Positions 1-6,225 are shown, counted from the stretch's first letter. The stretch is DNA of 9,989 nucleotides from JAVBNJ01 sp031551625 (GCA_031551625.1 JAVBNJ010000027.1:1-9989); one strand, 5' to 3'. The notes: generated from the sequence alone by a model not told the origin. Numbers and translations: made by a program.

Positions 1-2
1 CA

Positions 3-1637
3 ACTCCAACTTTTAATTACCAAGAACCGTTCCCTATGGGGAAAGACGAAACCGAGTACTACCTGCTGACAACAGAAGGTATATCAACAGCGACATTTGA
101 AGGTAACGAAATGCTCAAAGTTACGCCCGAAGCGTTGACCCGCTTGGCACAGACATGCTTTCACGATTGTGCATTTTACTTGCGCCCCGGGCATCAAAAG
201 CAAGTGGCAAAAATATTGAATGACCCCGAAGCCAGCGAGAACGACAAATACGTAGCATTAACGATGCTGCGCAATGCCGAAATATCGGCGAAAGGAATAT
301 TGCCTTTCTGCCAGGATACAGGCACGGCAACTATTGTAGCCAAGAAAGGCCAACAGGTATGGACTGGCGGCGGCGACGAAGCTGCATTGTCCGAAGGAGT
401 ATACAACGCCTACACCGAAGAGAATCTGCGCTACTCGCAAACCGTAGCGCTCGACATGTATGCTGAAAAAAATTCGGGAACCAACCTGCCTGCACAAATC
501 GATATACAGGCTGTAGACGGCGCTGAATATAAATTCCTGTGCATTGCCAAAGGCGGTGGTTCGTCGAACAAAACCTATTTGTACCAGGAAACGAAAGCGC
601 TGCTGAATCCGATAACATTGGAAAAATTTATTATCGAAAAAATAGCATCGCTCGGCACCGCCGCTTGCCCGCCCTACCACATTGCGTTTGTGATTGGTGG
701 CACCTCGGCCGATATGTGCTTGAAAACCGTGAAGCTTGCCGCTACCAAATACTATGACACACTGCCCACCAAGGGCAACGACGGAGGGCAGGCGTTCCGC
801 GACATCGAACTCGAAGCGAAAATGTTGAAAGCCGCACAGGAAATCGGTTTAGGTGCGCAATTCGGTGGCAAATATTTGGCACACGATATCCGCATCATCC
901 GCTTGCCGCGGCATGGCGCTTCGTGTCCTGTGGGTATGGCTGTGTCGTGCTCAGCCGATCGCAATATCAAAGCTAAAATTAACAAGCAAGGTGTGTGGAT
1001 TGAAAAACTCGAAACCAACCCGGGCCAATACATTCCAGAAGCCCTGCGCAATGCCGGCGAAGGCGATGCCGTGCGCATTGACCTGAACCGCCCGATGAAA
1101 GACATACTGGCCGAACTCAGCAAATATCCGGTAGCCACGCGCCTCTCGCTAAACGGTACTATTGTAGTAGGCCGCGACATTGCACACGCCAAGTTGAAAG
1201 AATTGCTGGACAGTGGCAAAGACCTTCCGCAATATATCAAAGACCATCCGATTTACTATGCAGGCCCTGCCAAAACACCGCAAGGAATGGCTTGTGGCTC
1301 CATGGGGCCTACTACTGCCGGCCGTATGGACTCATATGTGGATTTGTTCCAAAGCCACGGCGGCAGCATGATTATGCTCGCCAAAGGCAACCGCAGCCAA
1401 CAGGTTACCGATGCCTGCAAGAAGCACGGCGGTTTCTACCTCGGCTCTATCGGCGGCCCGGCAGCTATTCTGGCGCAAAACAACATCAAAAGTATCGAAT
1501 GCATTGCCTACCCCGAGCTGGGCATGGAAGCCATCTGGAAAATTGATGTAGTCGACTTTCCCGCTTTCATTCTGGTAGACGACAAGGGCAACGATTTTTT
1601 CAAAACCATTAAACCACGTTGCTGCACCACGGTATAA
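3..1637 (+). CDS. fumA: Class I fumarate hydratase (FumA/FumB type), 5' end off the window
   Basis: Reversible hydration of fumarate to (S)-malate in the cytosol by a [4Fe-4S]-dependent, oxygen-sensitive homodimeric hydro-lyase. The reading frame is open to the left edge, and the residues before the Met codon at 36 (TPTFNYQEPFP) match the conserved family N-terminus. That Met is therefore internal and the true start lies a few codons outside the window. Counting from Met36, the expected cluster ligands are Cys92 (PFCQDTG), Cys211 (AACPPYH) and Cys305 (VSCSADRN). Their spacings of 119 and 94 equal those of E. coli FumA as I recall it. The C-terminal domain carries KGNRSQQVTDACKKHGG and GSIGGPAA, and the protein is otherwise full length with close similarity to E. 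coli FumA/B throughout. In Bacteroidales this step belongs to the reductive branch from oxaloacetate to succinate. The promoter is not visible; transcription probably ends at the 1663-1693 hairpin. Confidence 0.97.
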   Translation, partial: TPTFNYQEPFPMGKDETEYYLLTTEGISTATFEGNEMLKVTPEALTRLAQTCFHDCAFYLRPGHQKQVAKILNDPEASENDKYVALTMLRNAEISAKGILPFCQDTGTATIVAKKGQQVWTGGGDEAALSEGVYNAYTEENLRYSQTVALDMYAEKNSGTNLPAQIDIQAVDGAEYKFLCIAKGGGSSNKTYLYQETKALLNPITLEKFIIEKIASLGTAACPPYHIAFVIGGTSADMCLKTVKLAATKYYDTLPTKGNDGGQAFRDIELEAKMLKAAQEIGLGAQFGGKYLAHDIRIIRLPRHGASCPVGMAVSCSADRNIKAKINKQGVWIEKLETNPGQYIPEALRNAGEGDAVRIDLNRPMKDILAELSKYPVATRLSLNGTIVVGRDIAHAKLKELLDSGKDLPQYIKDHPIYYAGPAKTPQGMACGSMGPTTAGRMDSYVDLFQSHGGSMIMLAKGNRSQQVTDACKKHGGFYLGSIGGPAAILAQNNIKSIECIAYPELGMEAIWKIDVVDFPAFILVDDKGNDFFKTIKPRCCTTV

Positions 1638-1662
1638 GTTGAACCTGCGTACTATGATTGAA

Positions 1663-1693
1663 CAGAAGAGCGGAAATTTTTTCCGCTCTTCTG
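1663..1693. terminator. Hairpin terminator between convergent genes
   Basis: A perfect 14-bp stem (1663-1676 pairing with 1680-1693, arm CAGAAGAGCGGAAA) encloses a 3-nt TTT loop. It starts 26 bp after the fumarase stop and lies 37 bp beyond the stop of the convergent surface-protein gene, so it is well placed to end transcription from both sides. The T-tract after the stem is weak on either strand (CTTTAG on +, TTCAAT on -), so its efficiency is uncertain. Confidence 0.8.
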
Positions 1694-1729
1694 CTTTAGT
1701 AGTTATATAGTACACTCCAATGAACATCG

Positions 1730-3616
1730 TTAACGTACGCACCGCAGCCTCAATCCATACGATTTTGGATGACTCGTGTTCGGGTACAGATGATAATAAG
1801 GTGAATCACTAAGATAGACCAGATATAGATCAATCGCAGAGTCAGCAGAATATTCTGATGAAGACCAAAACATAGACCAGCCGGCTGTACCGTCGCTTAT
1901 ACCGTACAGGCCGCCGTCTCCGAAGCATAAGCCATCATACCGGGCGCCCCAATACTGACCGGGCGTACCCGAAGTTGCCGTATACTTAGCCTGTATAGTA
2001 GGATCATAGGAACGATTAATACCGCTTCCGCCCAACGCCTTATCCAAGTTGACAAAGTCGTCTTTGGTTGGTACTCGCCATGGACTGGGGCACAAACGAT
2101 CGGCATTGTTCATAATCATGCACCACGAAAACAGATTGCCCGCATAACCGGAGATAGTACGGCAATCGGCTTTGTAGGGAGCTGCAGTACCACCGTTATA
2201 GTTACTTTTCTGACAGGCAGAAGCTGTCGCCGGTGCGCTCCATGTTTGGCTCCCTACAATCCATGTCGTAGTGGAACTAAACCCAGCCGTACCAAGTTCA
2301 TAATCGTTATCGCTACATCCGGGAACGGGAACAGTAATAGCTTTGGCCGCGCCGGCAGTACACTCATTTGTTGTTACTGTATAGGTAATGGTTGCCGCTC
2401 CTGGAGACTTGCCGGTTACTACCCCTCCGCTTACCGTTGCACGACTGCTGTTGCTGGTGCTCCAACTACCGCCGGTAGGGCTACCGGTCAGTGTAATGGT
2501 ATTGTTTACGCTCACACTGCTATTGCCGGTTATACTTACGCTGGGATAAGCATTAATCACTCCTGTTACATTCGTCGTATAGGCGCTATAGCAAGTGATG
2601 CCACTGGCGGTGGTATATGAACGAACCTGTGCCAAATAACTTCCCGCGGTTGTGGCTTTTGAAGTCGTTGTCCGGCCTGTACCGGAACTGGCTGTCACTC
2701 CGGTACCGTTCCACTGGTACCCTGTCGCTCCTGTTACCGTACTCGAAGTAAATGTTACGGCCGTTCCTTCGCAGGTAGTGGTGGCACTCAGAGTCGGTAC
2801 CGCCGGGATACTAACCACCGTTACTACCCACGAGCCGGTGGATGTAACCCAGGCCGTATTACACGTACCGTCTTTCGCTTGCCGCGTATACGTTCCCGCC
2901 TGCGTGGGTACATAAGTTGTAGCCGTGGCGCCACTAATAACACTTCCATTCCATAGCCACTGGTAAGTAATGCGGCTATCGCCGCCGCTGGCGGCAGTAG
3001 TGCTACCGATAGTGGTATAGGCGCTGCCACTACACAATGCTTGTCCGGTGCTGGCAATCGCGCCCGCCGTAAAGGCCGGATTTGTAACTATCCCTTCGGG
3101 ATTGTTGGTGGCATCGGTAACAGATGTTACACAAGCCCCCGTGTAGATTTTTACATTCGCACCTAATGTTGTACTTTCATTGACCGTAAACGGTGCCGTA
3201 CCTTTTAACGTATAAGTTCCGTTAGCCATGACCGCCTGCGGGGGATAATCAAGGGCCGTAGCACACCAGTCGTACTGGGCAGGTACCCCGCTCAACGTGA
3301 ATGTTACCTGTTGTGTTCCGTTGGCCGAACCGGTAACCCATACGCCCTTGCTAGTGCCGACAAGCGTTCCCGCGCTGGCGGCGCTTATAGTAGCGCGTGT
3401 CCATGCGCCTTTGCTGCCATCGGCATTAACGGTGCGGTAATCGACAATCACCCAGGTTTTGTAGTTGTGGGTGCCGGTACAGGTTGTCCATACCAAATCA
3501 AAAGTTATCTGTTTGGTGCTGTAGTTGGCGGCTACTTGCCGCACCGATACACACGAAGCGGCATAGCCGACAGGTGCACAAAGCAATAATAAAAGTAAAC
3601 AGTAGATTTTTTGCAT
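1730..3616 (-). CDS. Secreted Ig-like-repeat surface protein with C-terminal FISUMP domain
   Basis: A 628-residue exported protein of unknown specific function. The N-terminus (MQKIYCLLLLLL..GYA) is a signal peptide, with cleavage likely after GYA near residue 19; no good lipobox is seen. Residues about 21-165 form an N-terminal beta-rich region. Residues about 190-270 (YQWLWNGSVISG, AGTYTRQAKDG) and 272-350 (YQWNGTG, AGSYLAQV) look like two Ig/PKD-like repeats. Residues about 357-430 resemble a bacterial Ig-like (BIG2) domain (VSVNNTITLTGSPTGGSWSTS). Residues about 434-628 match the FISUMP (Fib_succ_major) pattern: CPSPWRVPTKDDF, MFWSSSEYS and a terminal GLRLRCVR. The protein is rich in Thr, Ser, Gly and Cys. 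Such domains are common in Bacteroidota surface or secreted proteins, possibly adhesive. I see no type IX secretion C-terminal domain. The start is the Met directly before the signal peptide. No promoter element is seen close by; the nearest good one is about 600 bp upstream (4215-4246). Confidence 0.9.
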   Translation of the reverse strand: MQKIYCLLLLLLCAPVGYAASCVSVRQVAANYSTKQITFDLVWTTCTGTHNYKTWVIVDYRTVNADGSKGAWTRATISAASAGTLVGTSKGVWVTGSANGTQQVTFTLSGVPAQYDWCATALDYPPQAVMANGTYTLKGTAPFTVNESTTLGANVKIYTGACVTSVTDATNNPEGIVTNPAFTAGAIASTGQALCSGSAYTTIGSTTAASGGDSRITYQWLWNGSVISGATATTYVPTQAGTYTRQAKDGTCNTAWVTSTGSWVVTVVSIPAVPTLSATTTCEGTAVTFTSSTVTGATGYQWNGTGVTASSGTGRTTTSKATTAGSYLAQVRSYTTASGITCYSAYTTNVTGVINAYPSVSITGNSSVSVNNTITLTGSPTGGSWSTSNSSRATVSGGVVTGKSPGAATITYTVTTNECTAGAAKAITVPVPGCSDNDYELGTAGFSSTTTWIVGSQTWSAPATASACQKSNYNGGTAAPYKADCRTISGYAGNLFSWCMIMNNADRLCPSPWRVPTKDDFVNLDKALGGSGINRSYDPTIQAKYTATSGTPGQYWGARYDGLCFGDGGLYGISDGTAGWSMFWSSSEYSADSAIDLYLVYLSDSPYYHLYPNTSHPKSYGLRLRCVR

Positions 3617-3666
3617 ATCAATTATTTTTTTAGTTGTTGTTCTATTTTATACCTGCGTTAGGGGGC

Positions 3667-3798
3667 GAGATGTCTCCACTTCACTCGCTACTGCTCGTTC
3701 CGGTCGACAGGACGGCTCTCTTCTTTCCATCAAGTCAACCGTCATGTCGACCGAAGGGTTTGGCGGAATTTGTGCCAAACACGAAGTGGAGACATCTC
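3667..3798. repeat. Interrupted palindrome, probable dispersed REP/MITE-like element
   Basis: The outer arms are a perfect 16-bp inverted repeat: GAGATGTCTCCACTTC at 3667-3682 and its complement at 3783-3798. Inside are second arms at 3701-3715 (CGGTCGACAGGACGG) and 3739-3753 matching at 14 of 15 positions, and a small GTTTGGC/GCCAAAC hairpin at 3758-3780. The 7-mer CCTGCGT occurs on both sides (3652-3658 and 3798-3804), but it is not flush with the left arm, so a target-site duplication is only possible. The GGTCGACATGACG-like core with GGAGACATCTC ends resembles short intergenic repeats I recall from many bacterial genomes. No transposase is present. A role as dispersed repeat is inferred. 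Confidence 0.7.
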
Positions 3799-3859
3799 CT
3801 GCGTAACGTACTCATTCATTAACGGTATAGTTATTTAACTAAGTTTTTAGTTTTATTTA

Positions 3860-3954
3860 CGTAGCAGTGGGGTTGTTTTCAAATCCGCGTGAATCCGTCT
3901 AATCGGCCTCATCCGCGTTCTATCAACAAACAAACACAACAACCCCTTGCTACG
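3860..3954. repeat. Interrupted palindrome around short degenerate tandem repeats
   Basis: The arms are CGTAGCAGTGGGGTTGTT (3860-3877) and AACAACCCCTTGCTACG (3938-3954), complementary apart from one mismatch/indel. The interior at 3880-3920 is a run of four degenerate 9-11-nt units of the type AATCCGCGT / AATCCGTCT / AATCGGCCT / ATCCGCGTT. This kind of (c)ggatt-rich intergenic sequence is, from memory, common in Bacteroidota genomes as a dispersed repeat. It is unrelated in sequence to the palindrome at 3667-3798. Confidence 0.6.
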
Positions 3955-4022
3955 ATTTATAATCATTGCCTTTATGTTCTAATCTATTCGTAATAGCAAT
4001 AAAATAGAAACGTGGACTAAAT

Positions 4023-4143
4023 TTATTGTTAAAGGAGGTTCTAGAAATACCCGTCATAAGAATAAATATAACCCACGCATACCTTCGTGGTGATTATTCT
4101 CTTATAACAGTTGAAATTTTCTAGATTTCCTTTAACAGAATAA
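4023..4143 (-). ncRNA. Candidate structured RNA (long imperfect hairpin)
   Basis: The 121-nt stretch folds into one long rod. The closing stem pairs TTATT.GTTAAAGG (4023-4035) with CCTTTAAC.GAATAA (4129-4143) and TCTAGAA (4040-4046) with TTCTAGA (4119-4125). A bubble of roughly 8 and 10 nt follows. The upper stem pairs ATAAGAATAA (4056-4065) with TTATT and CTTAT (4094-4105, 2-nt bulge). The tip is CCACG (4073-4077) with CGTGG (4086-4090). A Bacteroidota promoter lies about 70 bp upstream on the - strand, so a transcript would read through it. A rod with a central bubble recalls 6S RNA, but this is a shape argument only. Alternatives are a MITE-like repeat or part of a long 5' leader of the surface-protein gene. 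No clear terminator follows. Confidence 0.35.
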
Positions 4144-4214
4144 GCCGCAATGCGACTCTAACCAAACTAAAAGAACATTTTTCTAAAGTTTATTTTAATA
4201 ACTAAAGAATACGA

Positions 4215-4246
4215 CAAATGTAGCAGATTGTTTTTAATTATGCAAA
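4215..4246 (-). promoter_or_regulatory. Leftward Bacteroidota-type promoter
   Basis: On the - strand the -33 element TTTG (4246-4243) is followed, after exactly 20 nt, by TACATTTG (4222-4215). This matches the -33 TTTG / -7 TAnnTTTG pattern of the Bacteroidota primary sigma factor, and the start of transcription would be near 4208. The -33 box lies 2 bp beyond the ATPase stop codon. The next coding start in this direction is the surface-protein gene about 590 nt away. The promoter therefore drives either a very long leader or a small RNA covering 4023-4143. Confidence 0.65.
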
Positions 4247-4248
4247 TA

Positions 4249-5463
4249 TTATTCTTTCATTTTCAAAAATTCCCGCACATGTATATGCTTTATACCCTCA
4301 TAGGTATTGCGGCTATTAAGCGTATCGTAACTAACCACCATTTTCGGATAATTGTTCTTTATCTTCAGCAAATTTCCAAATTCGCGCTCTATGGTCTTCT
4401 CCGAATCCAATTGCAACGCCACTTGTATATACATTTTCTCACCAGCTTTCTCGCACACAAAATCGATCTCTTGCCCATCCACAACACCAACTTTCACTGT
4501 CCAGCCGAGGTATAACAAATGGTTGTATACCAGATTTTCCAACAAATGGCTCCTATCCGTGAGGCGAAAACCGACCATTGCATTACGTATTCCAAGATTC
4601 TCAAAATAGTATTTCTCGCCTATTTCAAACTGCCGCTTTCCCTTTATATCGTAGCGTTGCACACGATGTACTAAAAATGCACTCGCTAGATAATCCAGAT
4701 AGACCAGCACCTGATTGGTTTCTATCTTGGTGCGCTGCGATTTCAAAAAGTCGCTGATGCTTTTGGCCGAAAACAGGCTACCTACATTATTGGCTAAAAA
4801 CAACACCAACTTATTCAAGAATGCGGTATTCCGGATTTTATAGCGGTTCACTACATCGCGGAATATGATAGTATCGCACACACTTTTCAAATAACCGAAA
4901 ACCTGCGTATTTAATTCCATATTTATCAAGTACGGCAGCCCGCCGTAGGTCATGTACTGCATCAGGTTTTCGTCTGTGTCCGTTAGTTTGTGGAATTTTA
5001 AAAATTCAGGATAAGACAAGCTGTAAACAGGAAATTCGACATAGCGGGCGCTCAAATAAGTGGCCAGTTCACCCGACAGAAGATTAGCATTACTGCCTGT
5101 TATATAGATATCGTTTTTAGCATTCAACAGCAAGGAACGCAACGCTTTTTCGAAATCAGCTATATCTTGTATCTCATCTATAAAAATATAATTGACACTT
5201 TTTTTTACCGATTGTGAAAGCACATAATTATTCAAATCGGTCGCATCGCGGATAAAATCGAATTCCAACTCCTCTTTGTTTATATAAATGATATTTGCCG
5301 TCTTGTCTTTTTTCTTTACTTCTTTCATCAATTGAAAAAGCAAATAGCTTTTCCCCACACGCCGCTGCCCGGTCAAAACCTTGATGAGTTGCTTATTCAT
5401 AAATGGCTTTACACGCGCCACGTATATATCTCTATTATGTATATTTTTAGGCAGTTTCATCAT
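4249..5463 (-). CDS. AAA+ ATPase with DUF4143-like C-terminal region
   Basis: A 404-residue predicted ATPase of the AAA_14/DUF4143 (COG1373-like) group, whose cellular role is not known. The N-terminal P-loop domain shows Walker A GQRRVGKS (residues 32-39), Walker B YIFIDEIQD (92-100), and a sensor-like ITGSNANLLSGE (121-132) followed by the family-typical LSARYVEFPVYSLSYPEFL. Residues about 210-270 may form a winged-helix-like region (FSAKSISDFLKSQR..YLDYL). The C-terminal part carries GQEIDFVCE (330-338) and MYIQVAL (344-350), reminiscent of a PD-(D/E)XK nuclease core. The expected catalytic lysine is replaced (QVA), which suggests an inactive fold. Length is normal for the family. Two adjacent Met codons (5463 and 5460) are both possible starts. 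It stands alone, preceded by a repeat-rich AT gap. Such genes are often patchily distributed, possibly acquired. Confidence 0.88.
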   Translation of the reverse strand: MMKLPKNIHNRDIYVARVKPFMNKQLIKVLTGQRRVGKSYLLFQLMKEVKKKDKTANIIYINKEELEFDFIRDATDLNNYVLSQSVKKSVNYIFIDEIQDIADFEKALRSLLLNAKNDIYITGSNANLLSGELATYLSARYVEFPVYSLSYPEFLKFHKLTDTDENLMQYMTYGGLPYLINMELNTQVFGYLKSVCDTIIFRDVVNRYKIRNTAFLNKLVLFLANNVGSLFSAKSISDFLKSQRTKIETNQVLVYLDYLASAFLVHRVQRYDIKGKRQFEIGEKYYFENLGIRNAMVGFRLTDRSHLLENLVYNHLLYLGWTVKVGVVDGQEIDFVCEKAGEKMYIQVALQLDSEKTIEREFGNLLKIKNNYPKMVVSYDTLNSRNTYEGIKHIHVREFLKMKE

Positions 5464-5494
5464 TACAACTTTTCATTATATTGAAAACTTTATG

Positions 5495-5502
5495 CAAATA
5501 TA
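5495..5502 (-). promoter_or_regulatory. Putative -7 element for the ATPase gene
   Basis: TATATTTG on the - strand fits the TAnnTTTG consensus and lies about 32 bp before the ATPase start codon. No clear TTTG is seen at the -33 position, and the region is so AT-rich that a chance match is possible. If real, transcription would start near 5488, inside the 5477-5493 motif copy, a classic place for repressor binding. Confidence 0.4.
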
Positions 5503-5560
5503 CAAAATATTTTCAATATAATTAAAAGTATATATTTTAAGTATATTGAAAAGTAATTAT

Positions 5561-5596
5561 AAAAAAATAAAAAGTTTTCAATATATTGAAAACTTT
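5561..5596 (-). terminator. Possible tadA terminator (palindrome plus T-tract)
   Basis: Read on the - strand, the 26-bp palindrome 5596-5571 begins at the tadA stop codon. It can fold as an 11-bp stem with a TATA loop and is followed at once by TTATTTTTTT (5570-5561). That is the layout of an intrinsic terminator, although the stem is very poor in G and C. The same palindrome is also part of the motif array, so it may serve both roles. Confidence 0.45.
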
Positions 5597-6053
5597 ATAC
5601 TGTCATAATATATTTAAAAACTAATCTTTTACGCTTAAATAACTCCTTCAGCAGTTGAGTACACTCACTTTCGAGTACACCGCATTCAACTACCGTTTTA
5701 GGATGTAGCAGGTTACTGCCGGCCAGCGAATAGCCGCGTTTGGGGTCGGAAGCGCCATATACAATTTTGCCGATTTGCGACCAGAATAATGCGCCGGCGC
5801 ACATTACGCACGGTTCCAATGTAACATAAAGTGTGCATTCATTGAGATATTTCCCACCTATTGCATTGGTGGCCGACGTAATGGCTTGCATCTCTGCATG
5901 GGCGGTGGGGTCGTTCAACGTTTCGGTAAGGTTGTGTGCACGTGCTACAATGCGATTGCCGCACACTATAACCGCACCCACCGGCACCTCGTCACGTTCA
6001 AATGCCGCTTGCGCTTCTTTCAGCGCTTCCCGCATAAAATCAATCGACTCCAT
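5595..6053 (-). CDS. tadA: tRNA-specific adenosine deaminase TadA
   Basis: Deaminates the wobble adenosine (A34) of tRNA-Arg(ACG) to inosine in the cytosol; the enzyme is usually an essential homodimer. The 152-residue length is typical. The zinc and catalytic site of the cytidine/deoxycytidylate deaminase fold is intact: His52-Ala-Glu54 (HAE) and Pro81-Cys82-Val-Met-Cys85 (PCVMCAGA). The flanking EVPVGAVIV and LNDPTAHAEMQAI segments are family hallmarks of TadA rather than of guanine or cytosine deaminases. The start gives the usual N-terminus (MESIDFMREALKEA) and is preceded by an A/G-rich stretch (AGAAAAAGAT). No TAnnTTTG element is seen in the 172-bp gap upstream, so it may be read from the cdd promoter. 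The stop codon overlaps the AT palindrome at 5571-5596. Confidence 0.96.
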   Translation of the reverse strand: MESIDFMREALKEAQAAFERDEVPVGAVIVCGNRIVARAHNLTETLNDPTAHAEMQAITSATNAIGGKYLNECTLYVTLEPCVMCAGALFWSQIGKIVYGASDPKRGYSLAGSNLLHPKTVVECGVLESECTQLLKELFKRKRLVFKYIMTV

Positions 6054-6065
6054 ATCTTTTTCTGC

Positions 6066-6220
6066 CCACGATTACACTAATTTCACGAATTATTAAAGCA
6101 AAAAGAATTCAATAGACCATCATTACACGAATTCATTTGTTTTGCAAACTGGCAATTGGTGTAATTTATATTTAGTGTCTCAATGCGCATCTCAATTAGT
6201 GGAATTAGTGTAATTCGTGG
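6066..6220. repeat. Inverted repeat between tadA and cdd
   Basis: The left arm at 6066-6092 (CCACGATTACACTAATTTCA...) and the right arm at 6194-6220 (complement CCACGAATTACACTAATTCC...) match over about 26 bp with one indel and two mismatches. A third partial copy, ATTACACGAATTCA, lies inside at 6122-6135, and GGTGTAATTTA sits near 6158-6168. Sequences of the type CACGAATTACACTAATT are, from memory, common intergenic repeats in Bacteroidota. The element fills nearly all of the 172-bp gap. If cdd and tadA are co-transcribed, it would form a long hairpin in the mRNA. Confidence 0.65.
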
Positions 6221-6225
6221 ATAAA

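Larger units (their letters stand above)
3617..4248. other. 632-bp gene-free region with three inverted-repeat structures
   Basis: I find no convincing protein-coding gene, tRNA or rRNA here. From left to right it holds the AT-rich upstream region of the surface-protein gene, a 132-bp interrupted palindrome (3667-3798), a 95-bp interrupted palindrome (3860-3954), a small CTATT/AATAG hairpin near 3982-3995, a larger imperfect hairpin (4023-4143) and a leftward promoter (4215-4246). The two short ORFs are dismissed: one of 62 codons (3634-3822) lies wholly within the first palindrome, and the other (from 4228) is antisense to the ATPase gene. Confidence 0.8.
5477..5598. repeat. Phased array of five TATATTGAAAA motifs upstream of the ATPase gene
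   Basis: The 11-mer TATATTGAAAA occurs exactly at 5477-5487 (+), 5510-5520 (-), 5542-5552 (+), 5575-5585 (-) and 5582-5592 (+). Centres are 33, 32, 33 and 7 bp apart, with alternating orientation. The last two overlap to make a perfect 26-bp palindrome at 5571-5596. The first and last copies extend to an identical 17-mer, TATATTGAAAACTTTAT (5477-5493 and 5582-5598). The array fills the gap between the ATPase start and the tadA stop. The ATPase promoter -7 element sits between the first two copies. A multi-site operator with roughly three-helical-turn spacing is the simplest reading; the binding protein is unknown. Confidence 0.7.

Noticed and set aside
36..38. ATG at 36 as the start codon of the fumarase gene
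   Set aside because: The 11 codons upstream are in frame, open to the window edge and encode the conserved family N-terminus (NYQEPFP), so the gene starts off the window.
258..1240. Long antisense ORFs (up to 162 codons) opposite the fumarase gene
   Set aside because: They are frame shadows of a highly conserved gene and their translations match no family I know.
2246..3589. Several + strand ORFs (84-124 codons) opposite the surface-protein gene
   Set aside because: They mirror its repetitive Thr/Ser/Gly-rich coding sequence and lack start context or family features.
3634..3822. 62-codon ORF on +
   Set aside because: It lies almost entirely inside the nested palindrome at 3667-3798 and has no recognisable protein features; it is a by-product of the repeat.
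4137..4165. tRNA-like or terminator signal at the GCCGCAATGCGAC hairpin
   Set aside because: The stem is only 5 bp with a weak U-tract and no cloverleaf can be drawn; no tRNA or rRNA was found anywhere in the window.
4249..5463. The ATPase as part of an anti-phage defence system or toxin-antitoxin pair
   Set aside because: It stands alone between a repeat-filled gap and the housekeeping gene tadA; no partner nuclease, toxin, methylase or integrase is present.
5477..5598. A small CRISPR array, because of the regular 33-bp spacing
   Set aside because: The repeated unit is only 11 bp and alternates in orientation, the intervening sequences are AT-rich and not spacer-like, and no cas gene is nearby.
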